Below are positions 28,712 to 37,389 of a stretch of DNA of 64,000 nt, piece after piece. Within the stretch, counting starts at the first letter, position 1, and each line of letters opens with the position of its first letter. Location of the stretch: positions 682,001 to 746,000 of the forward strand of contig NZ_JAMTCR010000005.1 in assembly GCF_024171945.1 (NCBI RefSeq), given 5' to 3'. The DNA is from Actinokineospora globicatena. Lineage in GTDB: Bacteria > Actinomycetota > Actinomycetes > Mycobacteriales > Pseudonocardiaceae. Under the pieces are notes generated by a model that worked only from the letters and a program-made list of their open reading frames with translations, did no database searches and was not told the origin of the DNA. The position numbers were made by a program, and so were the translations under genes.

Positions 28712-29599
28712 GTGTCCGACGGACCCACGACGCCGAACGGCGACCAGAGCCCCGACGAGGTCCCCGAGGACGAGCGTCCGAGCGGAAAGCCCCAGCGGGA
28801 ACGGAAGAAACGCCCGTTCTGGATCGAACTGCCGATCCTGATCGGCGTGGCGCTGGTGTTGACGATCATCATCCAGTCGTTCATCGCGCGGGTGTTCGTG
28901 ATCCCGTCGGAGTCGATGGAACAGACGCTGCACGGCTGCCCGGGCTGTTACGGCGACCGCGTCGTTGTCGACAAACTCGTCTATACCTTCGGCGAGCCCG
29001 AGCCAGGTGAGGTCGTCGTCTTCGGCAGGCCTGACACGTGGAACCGGTCGGAGTTCGTGACCGCCCGCTCCGACAACGGTTTCGTGCGGTGGCTGCAAGG
29101 CGTGGGAGCGAAGTTCGGCTTCGCGGCGCCGGACGAGGACGACGTGGTGAAGCGCGTTATCGCTGTCGGCGGCCAGACCGTCGAGTGCTGCGATGACGCT
29201 AACCACGTCCTCGTGGACGGTAAGCCTCTCGACGAGCCTTACATCTACTGGGATCCCGAGCGGAACCAGCAACAGGACGAGTTCAAGCCGGTGACGGTGC
29301 CCGCGGGCAAGCTGTTCGTCATGGGGGACAACCGCGGCAACTCCGCCGACTCGCGCGTTCAGGGTGGTGGCGGTCAGAACGGGCTGGTGCCCGTGGACAA
29401 TGTCATCGGCAAGGTGCGCGCGATCATCCTGCCGCCGTCGCGGTGGCAGGGCGTTGGTGACCACAACCCCCAAGCGCTGTCCGCTCCGGCGTGGCAGGCA
29501 GGACTACCCGCGGGAGTGGGTGTCGCCGCCGCTTGGCCGACGTTGTGGCTGATCAGGCGATCGCGGGCGCTCTTACCGCAACGGAAGGGGAAAGGGTGA
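28712..29599 (+). CDS. lepB: Type I signal peptidase (third of three)
   Basis: 295 residues, the most compact copy. A short charged cytoplasmic tail (about 35 residues) leads to a TM, then Ser68 ([10 protein letters not shown]) and Lys147 ([10 protein letters not shown]), the [12 protein letters not shown] box, and a C-terminal hydrophobic segment ([15 protein letters not shown]). The TAGGCT overlapping the preceding stop is 6 nt before the GTG and could serve as a -10 for an independent leaderless transcript. Its stop overlaps the rnhB start. Confidence 0.94.
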   Translation: MSDGPTTPNGDQSPDEVPEDERPSGKPQRERKKRPFWIELPILIGVALVLTIIIQSFIARVFVIPSESMEQTLHGCPGCYGDRVVVDKLVYTFGEPEPGEVVVFGRPDTWNRSEFVTARSDNGFVRWLQGVGAKFGFAAPDEDDVVKRVIAVGGQTVECCDDANHVLVDGKPLDEPYIYWDPERNQQQDEFKPVTVPAGKLFVMGDNRGNSADSRVQGGGGQNGLVPVDNVIGKVRAIILPPSRWQGVGDHNPQALSAPAWQAGLPAGVGVAAAWPTLWLIRRSRALLPQRKGKG

Positions 29600-30345
29600 C
29601 GGGGGTGCTGGACGGTGCGCTGCGGCCACCGCGCGCGGTGCTGCGCCGTGACACCGGCACCTGGGGGTTGCAGACCGCGCTGCACCGGCGCGGGCTCGGC
29701 CCGGTCGCCGGCGTCGACGAGGCCGGTCGGGGCGCTTGCGCCGGACCGCTGGTCATCGCCTCCTGCGTCCTGCGCCCTGGTGACGCTGCCCGGCTCGACG
29801 GGCTCACCGACTCCAAGCTGATGACCGCCGCGGCTCGCGACCGGATGTTCGACCTGGTCCGCGCCCGCGCCGTCGACTACGCCATCGTGGTCGTGCCCAC
29901 CGCCGAGGTCGACCAGACCGGCGTGCACTTCGCCAACATCGAGGGCATGCGCCGCGCGGTGGCCCAGCTCGCCACCCACCCGGGCTACGTCCTCGTCGAC
30001 GGGTTCCGGGTGCCCGGGCTCACCGCGCCGAGCATGCCGGTGCTCAAGGGCGACCAGGCCGCGGCGTGCGTCGCGGCCGCGTCCGTGCTGGCCAAGGTCA
30101 CCAGGGACCGGATCATGGCCGAGCTGCACGAGGAGCTGCCGCGCTACGCGTTCGACGTGCACAAGGGGTACTGCACGGGCCTGCACACGCGCGCGTTGCG
30201 CGAGCACGGGCCGAGCCACGAGCACCGCTGGTCCTACGCGAACGTCGCCGCGGCGGGGGTCGCGCACGGCTTGCGCGCGCCACACCGGGTGGCGCTGAGT
30301 GTGGCCGCGACCGCCGTGGTCCAGAATGGTGGACCCCCGCAGTAG
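29596..30345 (+). CDS. rnhB: Ribonuclease HII
   Basis: 249 residues from the GTG at 29596, which overlaps the signal-peptidase stop and follows an AAGGGGAAAGG site. The catalytic acids lie in [13 protein letters not shown] (about 48-60) and VLVDGF (about 132). The segment [21 protein letters not shown] and [14 protein letters not shown] are typical of RNase HII, which removes ribonucleotides from DNA and RNA:DNA hybrids. The order lepB-rnhB-DUF2469 is conserved in actinobacteria. Confidence 0.96.
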   Translation: MTGVLDGALRPPRAVLRRDTGTWGLQTALHRRGLGPVAGVDEAGRGACAGPLVIASCVLRPGDAARLDGLTDSKLMTAAARDRMFDLVRARAVDYAIVVVPTAEVDQTGVHFANIEGMRRAVAQLATHPGYVLVDGFRVPGLTAPSMPVLKGDQAAACVAAASVLAKVTRDRIMAELHEELPRYAFDVHKGYCTGLHTRALREHGPSHEHRWSYANVAAAGVAHGLRAPHRVALSVAATAVVQNGGPPQ

Positions 30346-30384
30346 CGGGCGGTACAGGTCACGACCAGGAGGGGCGCGCGGCAG

Positions 30385-30708
30385 ATGAGCGCGGAGGATC
30401 TCGAGAAGTACGAGACCGAGATGGAGCTGCAGCTCTACCGGGAGTACCGCGACATCGTGGGGCAGTTCGCCTACGTGGTCGAGACCGAACGGCGGTTCTA
30501 CCTGGCCAACGGCGTCGATGTGCAGGTCCGCGACGCCGACGGCGAGGTCTACTTCGAGGTGCGCATGTCCGACGCCTGGGTGTGGGACATGTACCGGCCA
30601 GCCCGGTTCGTCAAGAACGTCCGGGTGATCACCTTCAAGGACGTCAACGTCGAGGAACTGGACAAGCCGGACCTGCGCCTGCCCGAGGACGGCCCGTTCG
30701 GCAGCTGA
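30385..30708 (+). CDS. DUF2469 family protein
   Basis: 107 residues, beginning MSAEDLEKYETEMELQLYREY, which is characteristic of the actinobacterial DUF2469 family. It is acidic, with no membrane segment. A GGAGG-like site precedes the ATG. M. tuberculosis carries the homologue (Rv2901c) after rnhB. No function is established that I know of. The gene is followed immediately by a strong hairpin. Confidence 0.93.
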   Translation: MSAEDLEKYETEMELQLYREYRDIVGQFAYVVETERRFYLANGVDVQVRDADGEVYFEVRMSDAWVWDMYRPARFVKNVRVITFKDVNVEELDKPDLRLPEDGPFGS

Positions 30709-30711
30709 GCC

Positions 30712-30744
30712 CACCCCGGTGACCAGGACCTGGTCACCGGGGTG
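30712..30744 (+). terminator. Hairpin terminator after the lepB-rnhB-DUF2469 operon
   Basis: Perfect 15-bp inverted repeat, CACCCCGGTGACCAG (30712-30726) with CTGGTCACCGGGGTG (30730-30744), loop GAC. There is no T-run, as is usual for actinomycete terminators. It begins 3 nt after the DUF2469 stop. Confidence 0.75.
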
Positions 30745-30746
30745 AG

Positions 30747-30774
30747 TTGTCCACAACCCCCCGAGTTGTCCACC
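30747..30774 (+). other. Pair of DnaA boxes
   Basis: TTGTCCACA at 30747-30755 is a perfect actinomycete DnaA box. TTGTCCACC at 30766-30774 differs by one base. Both are in the same orientation, 19 bp apart, directly after the terminator and upstream of yraN. No replication gene is nearby. Confidence 0.45.
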
Positions 30775-30869
30775 GCCGCGAACCACCCCTGGCCGCGCCG
30801 GGCCCGCGGGCCGCACCGTCGTGGTGGGCACGGCGACCGCCGTGCCGCACCCCCGCGACGGGAGCGGTC

Positions 30870-31226
30870 ATGGCACGACACCTGCGACTCGGCAGCCGCG
30901 GCGAGGACATCGCCGCCCACCACCTCCAGCGCCAGGGCCTGCGCGTCCTGGCCCGCAACTGGCGCTGCGACCTCGGCGAACTCGACCTCATCTGCGCCAC
31001 CCCGACCCACCTGGTCGTCTGCGAGGTCAAGACCCGCACCAGCACCCGCCACGGCACCCCCACCGAGGCGGTGACCGCCACCAAGGCCCACCGCATCCGC
31101 ACCCTCACCCACCGCTGGCGCCTGGACACCGGCCACCCCCCGACCCCCACCCGCTACGACGTCATCGCCGTCCTCATCCCGCCCCACGGCACCCCCACCC
31201 TCCACCACCACCGCGGGATCCTCTGA
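30870..31226 (+). CDS. UPF0102 endonuclease-like protein YraN
   Basis: 118 residues. The restriction-endonuclease-like fold is shown by GSRGEDIAAHHLQ at the N-terminus and the metal-site pattern GELDLI ... VVCEVKTR (about 38-56). The family is conserved next to rnhB and comM, but its role is poorly defined. I chose the ATG at 30870 because it begins at the conserved domain and has a GGAG 5 nt upstream. The stop overlaps the comM start. Confidence 0.93.
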   Translation: MARHLRLGSRGEDIAAHHLQRQGLRVLARNWRCDLGELDLICATPTHLVVCEVKTRTSTRHGTPTEAVTATKAHRIRTLTHRWRLDTGHPPTPTRYDVIAVLIPPHGTPTLHHHRGIL

Positions 31227-32740
31227 TGGTGCTCGCCCGTGTGTGGTCGGTGGCGCTGTCCGGTGTCGACGGGATCCCGGTGGAGATCGAGGCGGACATC
31301 GGTGGTGGGCGCCCTCGGACCCAGATCGTCGGGTTGCCCGATGCCGCGTTGAACGAGGCCAAGGACCGGGTTCGGGCGGCCGTTCGCAACAGCGGACTGG
31401 AGTGGCCCGATCAGTTGGTGACCTTCGCTCTGTCTCCGGCTGACCTCCCCAAAGGTGGCTCCGGCTATGACCTGGCACTCGCGCTCGCCATGCTCGTCGC
31501 GGACAACAAGCTGCCTGGCGAGGCCATCGCCAGCACGGTCCTGCTTGGCGAACTCGCACTGGATGGGCGACTACGTCCTGTCCGAGGCGTTCTGCCCTGT
31601 CTGCTGGCCGCCCGCCGCGCGGGACTGAGCCGGGTCGTCGTCCCCGTTCCTGTCCTCGCTGAGGCCTCCTTGGTCACCGGGCTGGAGGTCCTGGGTGCCA
31701 ACACCCTCGCGGAAGTGGTGGCGTGGACTCGGGGCGACCAGGTCACGCTCCAGTCTCCAAGCCCGCTCGTCGCGCCGCCAACCAACGATCAGCCTGATCT
31801 GGCCGATGTCGTCGGCCAGCCGGAGGGGCGATGGGCGCTGGAGGTCGCGGCCGCCGGTGGTCACCACGTGCTGCTCGCGGGTCCACCGGGCACCGGCAAG
31901 ACCATGCTGGCCCGCCGCTTGCCTGGCTTGCTGCCTGAGTTGACGCCGGATCAAGCTCTTGAGGTAACCGCGATCCATTCGGTGGCGGGTTCGCTTGCAG
32001 CCGATTCCCCACTAGTCGCAGCACCCCCGTTCTTCGCGCCGCACCACACCGCGTCTATTGCGGCACTCGTTGGTGGCGGCTCAGGACTTGCGAAACCGGG
32101 CGGAATTAGCAAGGCGCATTTCGGTGTGCTCCTTCTTGACGAGGCTGCCGAGTTCGCGGCTGATCGGCTTGAGGCGTTGCGGACGGCGCTTGAGGAGGGG
32201 GAGATCCGGCTCGCCCGGCGGGACGGGATTGTCGCTTATCCGGCGAGGTTCCAGCTCGTGTTGGCGACGAACCTGTGCCCGTGCGCCCCGCCGCGGGATC
32301 TGGATTGCGTCTGCCCGCCGCAGGTGCGCAGGCGCTACATCGCGAAGTTGTCGGGGCCGCTGCTCGACCGCGTGGACATCCGGGTTCGGATGCGGCCGAT
32401 CACGGCGATGTCGTTGAGTCTCGACTCGGCGCCGGAGGACACCGCCACTGTGCGGGCCAGGGTGGTCGAGGCGCGGTGCAGAGCCGCCCAGCGGTGGTCC
32501 GAGCACGGTTGGCGGACCAACGCGGAAGTACCCGGACCGACGCTGCGCCGCGAGTTCGCGTTACCGAGGGAAGTCACCGCGCTCCTGGACCGCTCGCTGT
32601 CCACGGGCGCGATCACCGCGCGCGGCGCGGACCGGTGCCTCCGGGTCTCCTGGACGCTCGCTGATCTCGCGGGTGAGCCTGCACCGACCCGTGACCACGT
32701 CGTCGCGGCGTTGAACTTCCGCGAACGCAAAGTCGCCTGA
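31226..32740 (+). CDS. comM: Magnesium chelatase-like AAA ATPase (ComM/YifB)
   Basis: 504 residues. The N-terminal Lon-protease-like domain contains VEIEADIGGGRPRTQIVGLPD and LSPADLPKGGSGYDLALALA. The central AAA+ domain has Walker A GPPGTGKTM near residue 220, Walker B LLLDEAAEF near 303, and a Cys-rich insert (NLCPCAPPRDLDCVCPP) near 350. The C-terminal Mg-chelatase domain ends RKVA. In Gram-negatives ComM is a helicase that extends branch migration during natural transformation. It overlaps yraN by 1 nt and lies upstream of dprA, as in many actinobacteria. One TTA codon lies at 32561. Confidence 0.94.
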   Translation: MVLARVWSVALSGVDGIPVEIEADIGGGRPRTQIVGLPDAALNEAKDRVRAAVRNSGLEWPDQLVTFALSPADLPKGGSGYDLALALAMLVADNKLPGEAIASTVLLGELALDGRLRPVRGVLPCLLAARRAGLSRVVVPVPVLAEASLVTGLEVLGANTLAEVVAWTRGDQVTLQSPSPLVAPPTNDQPDLADVVGQPEGRWALEVAAAGGHHVLLAGPPGTGKTMLARRLPGLLPELTPDQALEVTAIHSVAGSLAADSPLVAAPPFFAPHHTASIAALVGGGSGLAKPGGISKAHFGVLLLDEAAEFAADRLEALRTALEEGEIRLARRDGIVAYPARFQLVLATNLCPCAPPRDLDCVCPPQVRRRYIAKLSGPLLDRVDIRVRMRPITAMSLSLDSAPEDTATVRARVVEARCRAAQRWSEHGWRTNAEVPGPTLRREFALPREVTALLDRSLSTGAITARGADRCLRVSWTLADLAGEPAPTRDHVVAALNFRERKVA

Positions 32741-32913
32741 TTCCACCATTCCCTGATTTCGATCAACCACTTGTATGAGGAGTACTCCCATGAGTTGTGT
32801 CTTGTCGCCATCGTTCCCCGTTGTCGGCGAATGGCGTGTGGTGTCGACGCGGTCCGGCGCCATCCGGCTTGCCCTGGTGCTTCCGCGGCGCCGAGCGGTG
32901 CGGGGGAGGGGCC

Positions 32914-34038
32914 GTGGATGACATCCGGTTGGCCCGCGCGTACCTGTCCCGCGTCGCGGAGCCGCCAGCCGTCGCCTTGGCCGCGTTCGTCGACGAGGTC
33001 GGACCGGTTCGGGCCGCCGAGTTGGTGCGCGCGGGCGACGTGCCGGACGCCGTTCGGGACGAGACGTCGGCGCGGGCGGGCCAGGACCTCGTCGCCGAAG
33101 ACCTCGCCACGGCGGAGCGAGTCGGCATGCGGCTGGTGATCCCCGAGGACGAGGAATGGCCGGCTTGGCCGTTGCTGTCGTTGGCCAACGCCCACGGGCG
33201 CGGGTTGCGGTGGGCCGCGCCACCGTTGGCGCTGTGGGTCCGAGGGGCGGCGAAGCTCGACGAGGCGATGCAACGGTCGGTCGCGATCGTCGGCGCGCGG
33301 GCAGCAACACCGTACGGCGAGCAGACGGCGGCCGAGTTCGCCTACGACCTCGCTGGGCAGTCGGTCACCGTGGTCTCCGGGGCCGCCTTCGGCATCGACG
33401 GCGCCGCCCACCGCGGTGCGCTCGCCACCGACGGCAAGACGGTCGCCGTGCTCGCGTGCGGCGCCGACGTCAGCTATCCGGCCGCCCACACGACGCTGCT
33501 CGGCCGGATAGCCAGGGACGGCGCCATCGTCAGCGAGTACCCACCGGGCACCACACCGGCCAAGTACCGGTTCCTGGTCCGCAACCGGCTCATCGCGGCC
33601 CTGGCCGTCGGCACGGTCGTCGTCGAGGCGGGGCGCCGCAGCGGTGCCCGCAACACCGCCAGCTCTGCCGCCGCCCTGGGCAAGCCGGTCCTGGCGATCC
33701 CCGGACCGGTCAGCTCGCCGATGTCGCAGGGCTGCCACGACCTGATCCGGGCAGGCACAGCCACCGTCGCTACCTCCGTGGCCGACATCCTCGAGGCCAT
33801 CGGCGCGATCGGCGACCTCGCCGAATCGGACGCCTCGCCATCCCGGCCCACCGACGGCCTCGGACCGCAGGCGATCCAGCTCCACGACGCCCTCCACCGC
33901 CGGACGCCGCACTCACCGGAGCACCTGTCCCACCAGTCCGGCGTGCCGCTCGACCGCGTCCGCGCGCTCCTGCCTGAGCTGGAACTCACCGGCTTGGCGG
34001 CCGAGACCGAGGAGGGGTGGGTGAGCGCCACTGCATAA
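32914..34038 (+). CDS. dprA: DNA-processing protein DprA
   Basis: 374 residues from the GTG at 32914, which follows a GGGGGAGGGG site. The Rossmann-like DprA core spans about 105-315: VAIVGARAATPYGEQ, VSGAAFGIDGAAHRGAL, AVLACGADVSYPAAH and RNRLIAALAVGTVVVEAG, the single-stranded-DNA/RecA-loading fold. A winged-helix-like C-terminus follows (HSPEHLSHQSGVPLDRV...). It loads RecA on incoming ssDNA in competent bacteria; in actinomycetes the role is less clear. A 173-nt gap separates it from comM. Confidence 0.95.
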   Translation: MDDIRLARAYLSRVAEPPAVALAAFVDEVGPVRAAELVRAGDVPDAVRDETSARAGQDLVAEDLATAERVGMRLVIPEDEEWPAWPLLSLANAHGRGLRWAAPPLALWVRGAAKLDEAMQRSVAIVGARAATPYGEQTAAEFAYDLAGQSVTVVSGAAFGIDGAAHRGALATDGKTVAVLACGADVSYPAAHTTLLGRIARDGAIVSEYPPGTTPAKYRFLVRNRLIAALAVGTVVVEAGRRSGARNTASSAAALGKPVLAIPGPVSSPMSQGCHDLIRAGTATVATSVADILEAIGAIGDLAESDASPSRPTDGLGPQAIQLHDALHRRTPHSPEHLSHQSGVPLDRVRALLPELELTGLAAETEEGWVSATA

Positions 34039-34272
34039 CGCACCCGTCGGCCCACCTGGCTCGACGTCTCGCCGGACGTGCTGCCAGTCGTGGGGGGCCG
34101 GATCCGCTCAACGCCCACGACGGCCGCAGGGTCCACGGCAGCCGGGTTCCGCACCTGCTCGGGCAGCGGTAGTTGATGTTCGTGGCCCACCGGGGTGTGG
34201 CGATGCTTGACCCGGTCGGGTCCGTGCCTCAGCGTGGCGGGGGTGTCGCGCGCTCCTCGTCGAAGTACTCGG

Positions 34273-35529
34273 GTGGACCTGCTCGCGATCCGGGACCGGC
34301 TGCCCGAGCCGGTGCGGGTCGCGCTGGTGGCGTACGAGCGGCACCTGACCCACGAGCGGGGGCATTCCCCCCACACGGTCCGCGCCTATCTGGGGGACGC
34401 CGTCTCCCTGTTGGGCTACCTGGCCGGAATCAGCCCCGCCGACGCCTCACGATCGGGTGAATTCAATCCACCGTCGGGCGATGACCGCGCGGTCGGGGGG
34501 TCGGCGGAACCTGAGGTCAGCGGGGGTGGTGGAGACGCGACCACAGCAAGTCGCATTCTGCAACTCGCGCCCGAGGTGGGAAACGACGACTCCGTTCCGT
34601 ACGACCATGGTCACCGTGGCGACACAAACCCGACCGCTGACCCCCCCACCGGGGAATCAGACCGCGACCTCCACGCGTTGGACCACGACGTGGCCGTGAC
34701 GCGGACGACCGCCCCTCCCAGCCCCGACGGCACCCACCCCGGTGTCGCGGGTTTGGATGACGTCGAGGTGGGGTTGCCTGGGTTGCGGGCTTGGTTGGCC
34801 GCTCAGCGCGAGGCGGGGGTTGGGCGGACGACGTTGGCTCGGCGGGCGGCGGGGGCTCGGGGGTTCACCGCTTGGGCGCATCGGGAGGGGTATCTGGCGG
34901 CGGACGCGGGGGCTCGGTTGGTGGCGCCGCGGCGGCAGCGGAAGTTGCCCTCGGTGTTGCGGCAGGACCAGGCGGACGAGGTGATGTCGGCCTCAGCGGC
35001 GGGGGCGCGGGAGCTTGATCCCGTCGCGTTGCGTGACCACGCGGTGGTCGAGTTGCTCTACGCGACCGGGGTGCGGGTGTCCGAGCTCTGCGGACTGGAC
35101 GTGACCGACCTTGACCTGGGTGGCCGGGTGGCCCGGGTGTTCGGCAAGGGGGGCCGCGAACGGGTGGTCCCGTTCGGGGTACCCGCCGCCGCGGCGGTGG
35201 CGACCTGGCTCGACCAGGGCCGTCCGTCCCTTGTCCGAGCGGATTCCCCCCGGGCACTGTTGCTGGGAACTCGTGGCGGACGCCTCCACCCGAGTGCCGT
35301 ACGGCGTATCGTGCAGGGTGTGACGACCGCCGTTCCGGGTGCCGATGGCCTCAGTCCGCACGGCCTTCGTCACTCAGCGGCGACACACCTGCTCGAAGGA
35401 GGTGCTGACCTTCGTAGCGTCCAGGAGTTACTCGGTCACGCTACGCTCTCAACGACGCAGCTCTACACCCACGTGACCGTCGAACGGCTGAAGGCGATCC
35501 ATGACCGTACCCACCCCCGTTCCCGATGA
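34273..35529 (+). CDS. xerC: Tyrosine recombinase XerC with an interrupted N-terminal domain
   Basis: 418 residues; the usual length is about 300. The SAM-like N-terminal domain begins at residues 12-58 ([20 protein letters not shown]...), is interrupted by about 100 polar, low-complexity residues (about 59-160), then resumes ([21 protein letters not shown]). The catalytic domain is complete: Arg in [51 protein letters not shown] with the nucleophilic Tyr. It resolves chromosome dimers at dif with XerD. The insertion uses codons unlike its flanks (aca, gga, att, agt, caa). I chose the GTG at 34273; earlier codons are Arg/Ser-rich. A TTA codon lies at 35428. The 3' end overlaps whiG by 29 nt. 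Confidence 0.92.
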   Translation: MDLLAIRDRLPEPVRVALVAYERHLTHERGHSPHTVRAYLGDAVSLLGYLAGISPADASRSGEFNPPSGDDRAVGGSAEPEVSGGGGDATTASRILQLAPEVGNDDSVPYDHGHRGDTNPTADPPTGESDRDLHALDHDVAVTRTTAPPSPDGTHPGVAGLDDVEVGLPGLRAWLAAQREAGVGRTTLARRAAGARGFTAWAHREGYLAADAGARLVAPRRQRKLPSVLRQDQADEVMSASAAGARELDPVALRDHAVVELLYATGVRVSELCGLDVTDLDLGGRVARVFGKGGRERVVPFGVPAAAAVATWLDQGRPSLVRADSPRALLLGTRGGRLHPSAVRRIVQGVTTAVPGADGLSPHGLRHSAATHLLEGGADLRSVQELLGHATLSTTQLYTHVTVERLKAIHDRTHPRSR

Positions 35530-36436
35530 CCGCGGGAATGGCGCCCGGGCATCGGCGCGGCCATCGCGGGCAGGCGGGTCCGCTGGACCGGCGGACCAGG
35601 TGAGCGCCCCCGCCGCCCCGTACGGAGCGGGCCAGCCCACCGGGGTGCTGCCCGGCGACCACCGCACCGCCGACGACGTCGAGGCGGGCATCGTCGCGCT
35701 CTGGCGCCGCTTCGGCGTGGCCCGCGAGCAACTCCTGCGCGACCGGCTGGTGCTGCACTACGCCCCGCTGGTCAAGTACGTCGCCGGTCGGGTCGGCACC
35801 GGCCTGCCCGCGCACGTCGACGTCTCCGACCTCATCCAGTCCGGCATCTTCGGCTTGGTCGACGCGATCGAGAAGTTCGAGCCCGAGCGCGGCCTCAAGT
35901 TCGAGACCTACGCCATGCAGCGCATCCGCGGCGCCATCCTCGACGACCTGCGCGCCCAGGACTGGGTGCCCAGGACCGTGCGCGGCCGGGCCCGCGAGGT
36001 CGAGCGCGGCATCGAGCGGCTCGGCGCCAAGCTGCAGCGCACCCCGAACGACTCCGAGCTCGCCGACGAGCTCGGCCTCAGCGTCGGCGAGCTGCGCGAC
36101 GTCTACGCGCAGCTCCAGCTGACCAGCGTCGTCGCGCTCGACGAACTGGCCGCCGCTGGGCGCGGCATCAACTCCCTCGCCGACGTGCTGGAGGACGAGG
36201 CCGCCGAGGACCCGGTCGCGCTGCTCGTCGACCAGGACAACCGCCGCCAGCTCGCCGAGGCCATCGGCCTGCTCGTCGAACGCGACCGGGTGGTGGTGAC
36301 CCTCTACTACTTCGAGAACCTCACCCTGGCTGAGATCGGCCGCGTCCTCGGCGTCACCGAGTCCCGGGTCTGCCAGCTGCACACCAGGGCCGTGCTCCGG
36401 CTCCGCGCCAAGCTCATGGAAACCGCCGACGCCTGA
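35501..36436 (+). CDS. whiG: RNA polymerase sigma factor WhiG/FliA family
   Basis: 311 residues with a Pro/Ala-rich N-terminal extension of about 55 residues. Region 2 contains [55 protein letters not shown] split over about residues 85-145. Region 3 and region 4 follow ([29 protein letters not shown], about 275-305). In Streptomyces WhiG commits aerial hyphae to sporulation and is held by the anti-sigma RsiG with cyclic-di-GMP. The ATG lies inside the xerC 3' end, with AAGGCG about 5 nt upstream, so translation is probably coupled to xerC. It implies morphological differentiation. Confidence 0.93.
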   Translation: MTVPTPVPDDRGNGARASARPSRAGGSAGPADQVSAPAAPYGAGQPTGVLPGDHRTADDVEAGIVALWRRFGVAREQLLRDRLVLHYAPLVKYVAGRVGTGLPAHVDVSDLIQSGIFGLVDAIEKFEPERGLKFETYAMQRIRGAILDDLRAQDWVPRTVRGRAREVERGIERLGAKLQRTPNDSELADELGLSVGELRDVYAQLQLTSVVALDELAAAGRGINSLADVLEDEAAEDPVALLVDQDNRRQLAEAIGLLVERDRVVVTLYYFENLTLAEIGRVLGVTESRVCQLHTRAVLRLRAKLMETADA

Positions 36437-36493
36437 CCCGTCGATCGCCTCCCGATGTCTGACCTCCTCTCGCATCGATACCGATGAAGCTCA

Positions 36494-37030
36494 TCAACCG
36501 ACTGTGCTCCAGCCGTCCGGGACGGGGAGCAGCCGGACCCGGGGCCGGTGCAGGGCGACCAGCGGGTCCAGGTACTCCTTGCCCCGCCGCAAGCCCCAGT
36601 GCAGGCAGGCGGCCGCCGCGCACCCGGGGTTGCCCGCCGCGAGCCGCCCGATCGGCTCGCCCCGGCGCACCCACGCCCCGGTCACCACCTCGGGCGTCAC
36701 CGGCTCGTAGGTCGTCCGCAGCCCGCCGCGGTGCTGGACCGACACCACCTCCCGGCCGACGACCACCCCCGCGAACGCCACCACGCCGTCGGCCGCCGCG
36801 AGCACCGGCTCACCGACGGCGCCGGGTAAGTCGACACCCCGGTGACCAGGCCCGTACGGGTGCGCGGGTGCCGTGAACGGCCGCGACACCGCGCGCGGCG
36901 GCATGAGCGGCGACGAGAACACCGCGGGCGGGTGCACGGCAGGCGCCGCGACGACCTCGCCGGTCCACACACACGACAGCAGCAGCCAGCAGACCGCCAG
37001 GAGCCCGAGTTTTCGCAGGTAGGAGCGCAT
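36494..37030 (-). CDS. Secreted M23 (LytM-type) peptidase
   Basis: 178 residues. The signal peptide MRSYLRKLGLLAVCWLLLS could also be an anchor. The M23 domain covers about 60-150: GHRGVDLPG (first His/Asp zinc ligands), VVSVQHRGGLRTTYEPV, and CLHWGLRRG (HxxG-type second ligand). It would cleave peptidoglycan cross-bridges. M. tuberculosis has an M23 gene (Rv2891) at the same place, also opposite rpsB. Upstream I looked for, and did not find, the c-di-AMP riboswitch that often controls actinobacterial wall hydrolases. It is convergent with whiG. Confidence 0.9.
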   Translation of the reverse strand: MRSYLRKLGLLAVCWLLLSCVWTGEVVAAPAVHPPAVFSSPLMPPRAVSRPFTAPAHPYGPGHRGVDLPGAVGEPVLAAADGVVAFAGVVVGREVVSVQHRGGLRTTYEPVTPEVVTGAWVRRGEPIGRLAAGNPGCAAAACLHWGLRRGKEYLDPLVALHRPRVRLLPVPDGWSTVG

Positions 37031-37389
37031 GTGACCACCCTGCCCGGGGGTGGCGCGGACCTGCCAGGCCCGGTTCTGGCCTGTGGACAACTCGGGCCCT
37101 TGTGGATGGGAACGATCCGAGTCGGACCCCCGCGGACAGCGGGCGTACACTTTCCCCGCGTCCTGTGGTCACCACTGGGCGACTTCGCGTGCCAGTGCGC
37201 GTCCGCGTTCCCCCCCGGGTAACGCGGTCACCGACGCCCGGCGGTCTCGATGGTGGTGCTCTCTCCATCGGGTCCGGGCGTCCGCACGGCACCAGGGCAG
37301 TGGACCCACCGGGTCCACGGCGACAACCGCGACCGCGTGCTCGGCCCAACCAGCCGGGCGCGCCCGAACGAAGAGGTGCGTAACCGGCC
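37031..37389 (+). promoter_or_regulatory. M23/rpsB divergent region with rpsB promoter, DnaA box and long leader
   Basis: This 359-nt spacer holds no gene. A DnaA box in reverse orientation, TGTGGACAA, lies at 37082-37090. TACACT at 37146-37151 is a strong -10 candidate; TCGGAC near 37122 is a weak -35. Transcription from there gives an rpsB leader of about 230 nt. Within it GTGGACCC (37300-37307) pairs with GGGTCCAC (37311-37318) across ACC. A leader this long fits autogenous control by S2, which is inferred. Confidence 0.4.

Noticed and set aside
37031..37150. A c-di-AMP (ydaO-type) riboswitch upstream of the M23 peptidase
   Set aside because: The conserved ydaO core could not be found on the minus strand, and the start codon is only about 120 nt from the rpsB promoter.
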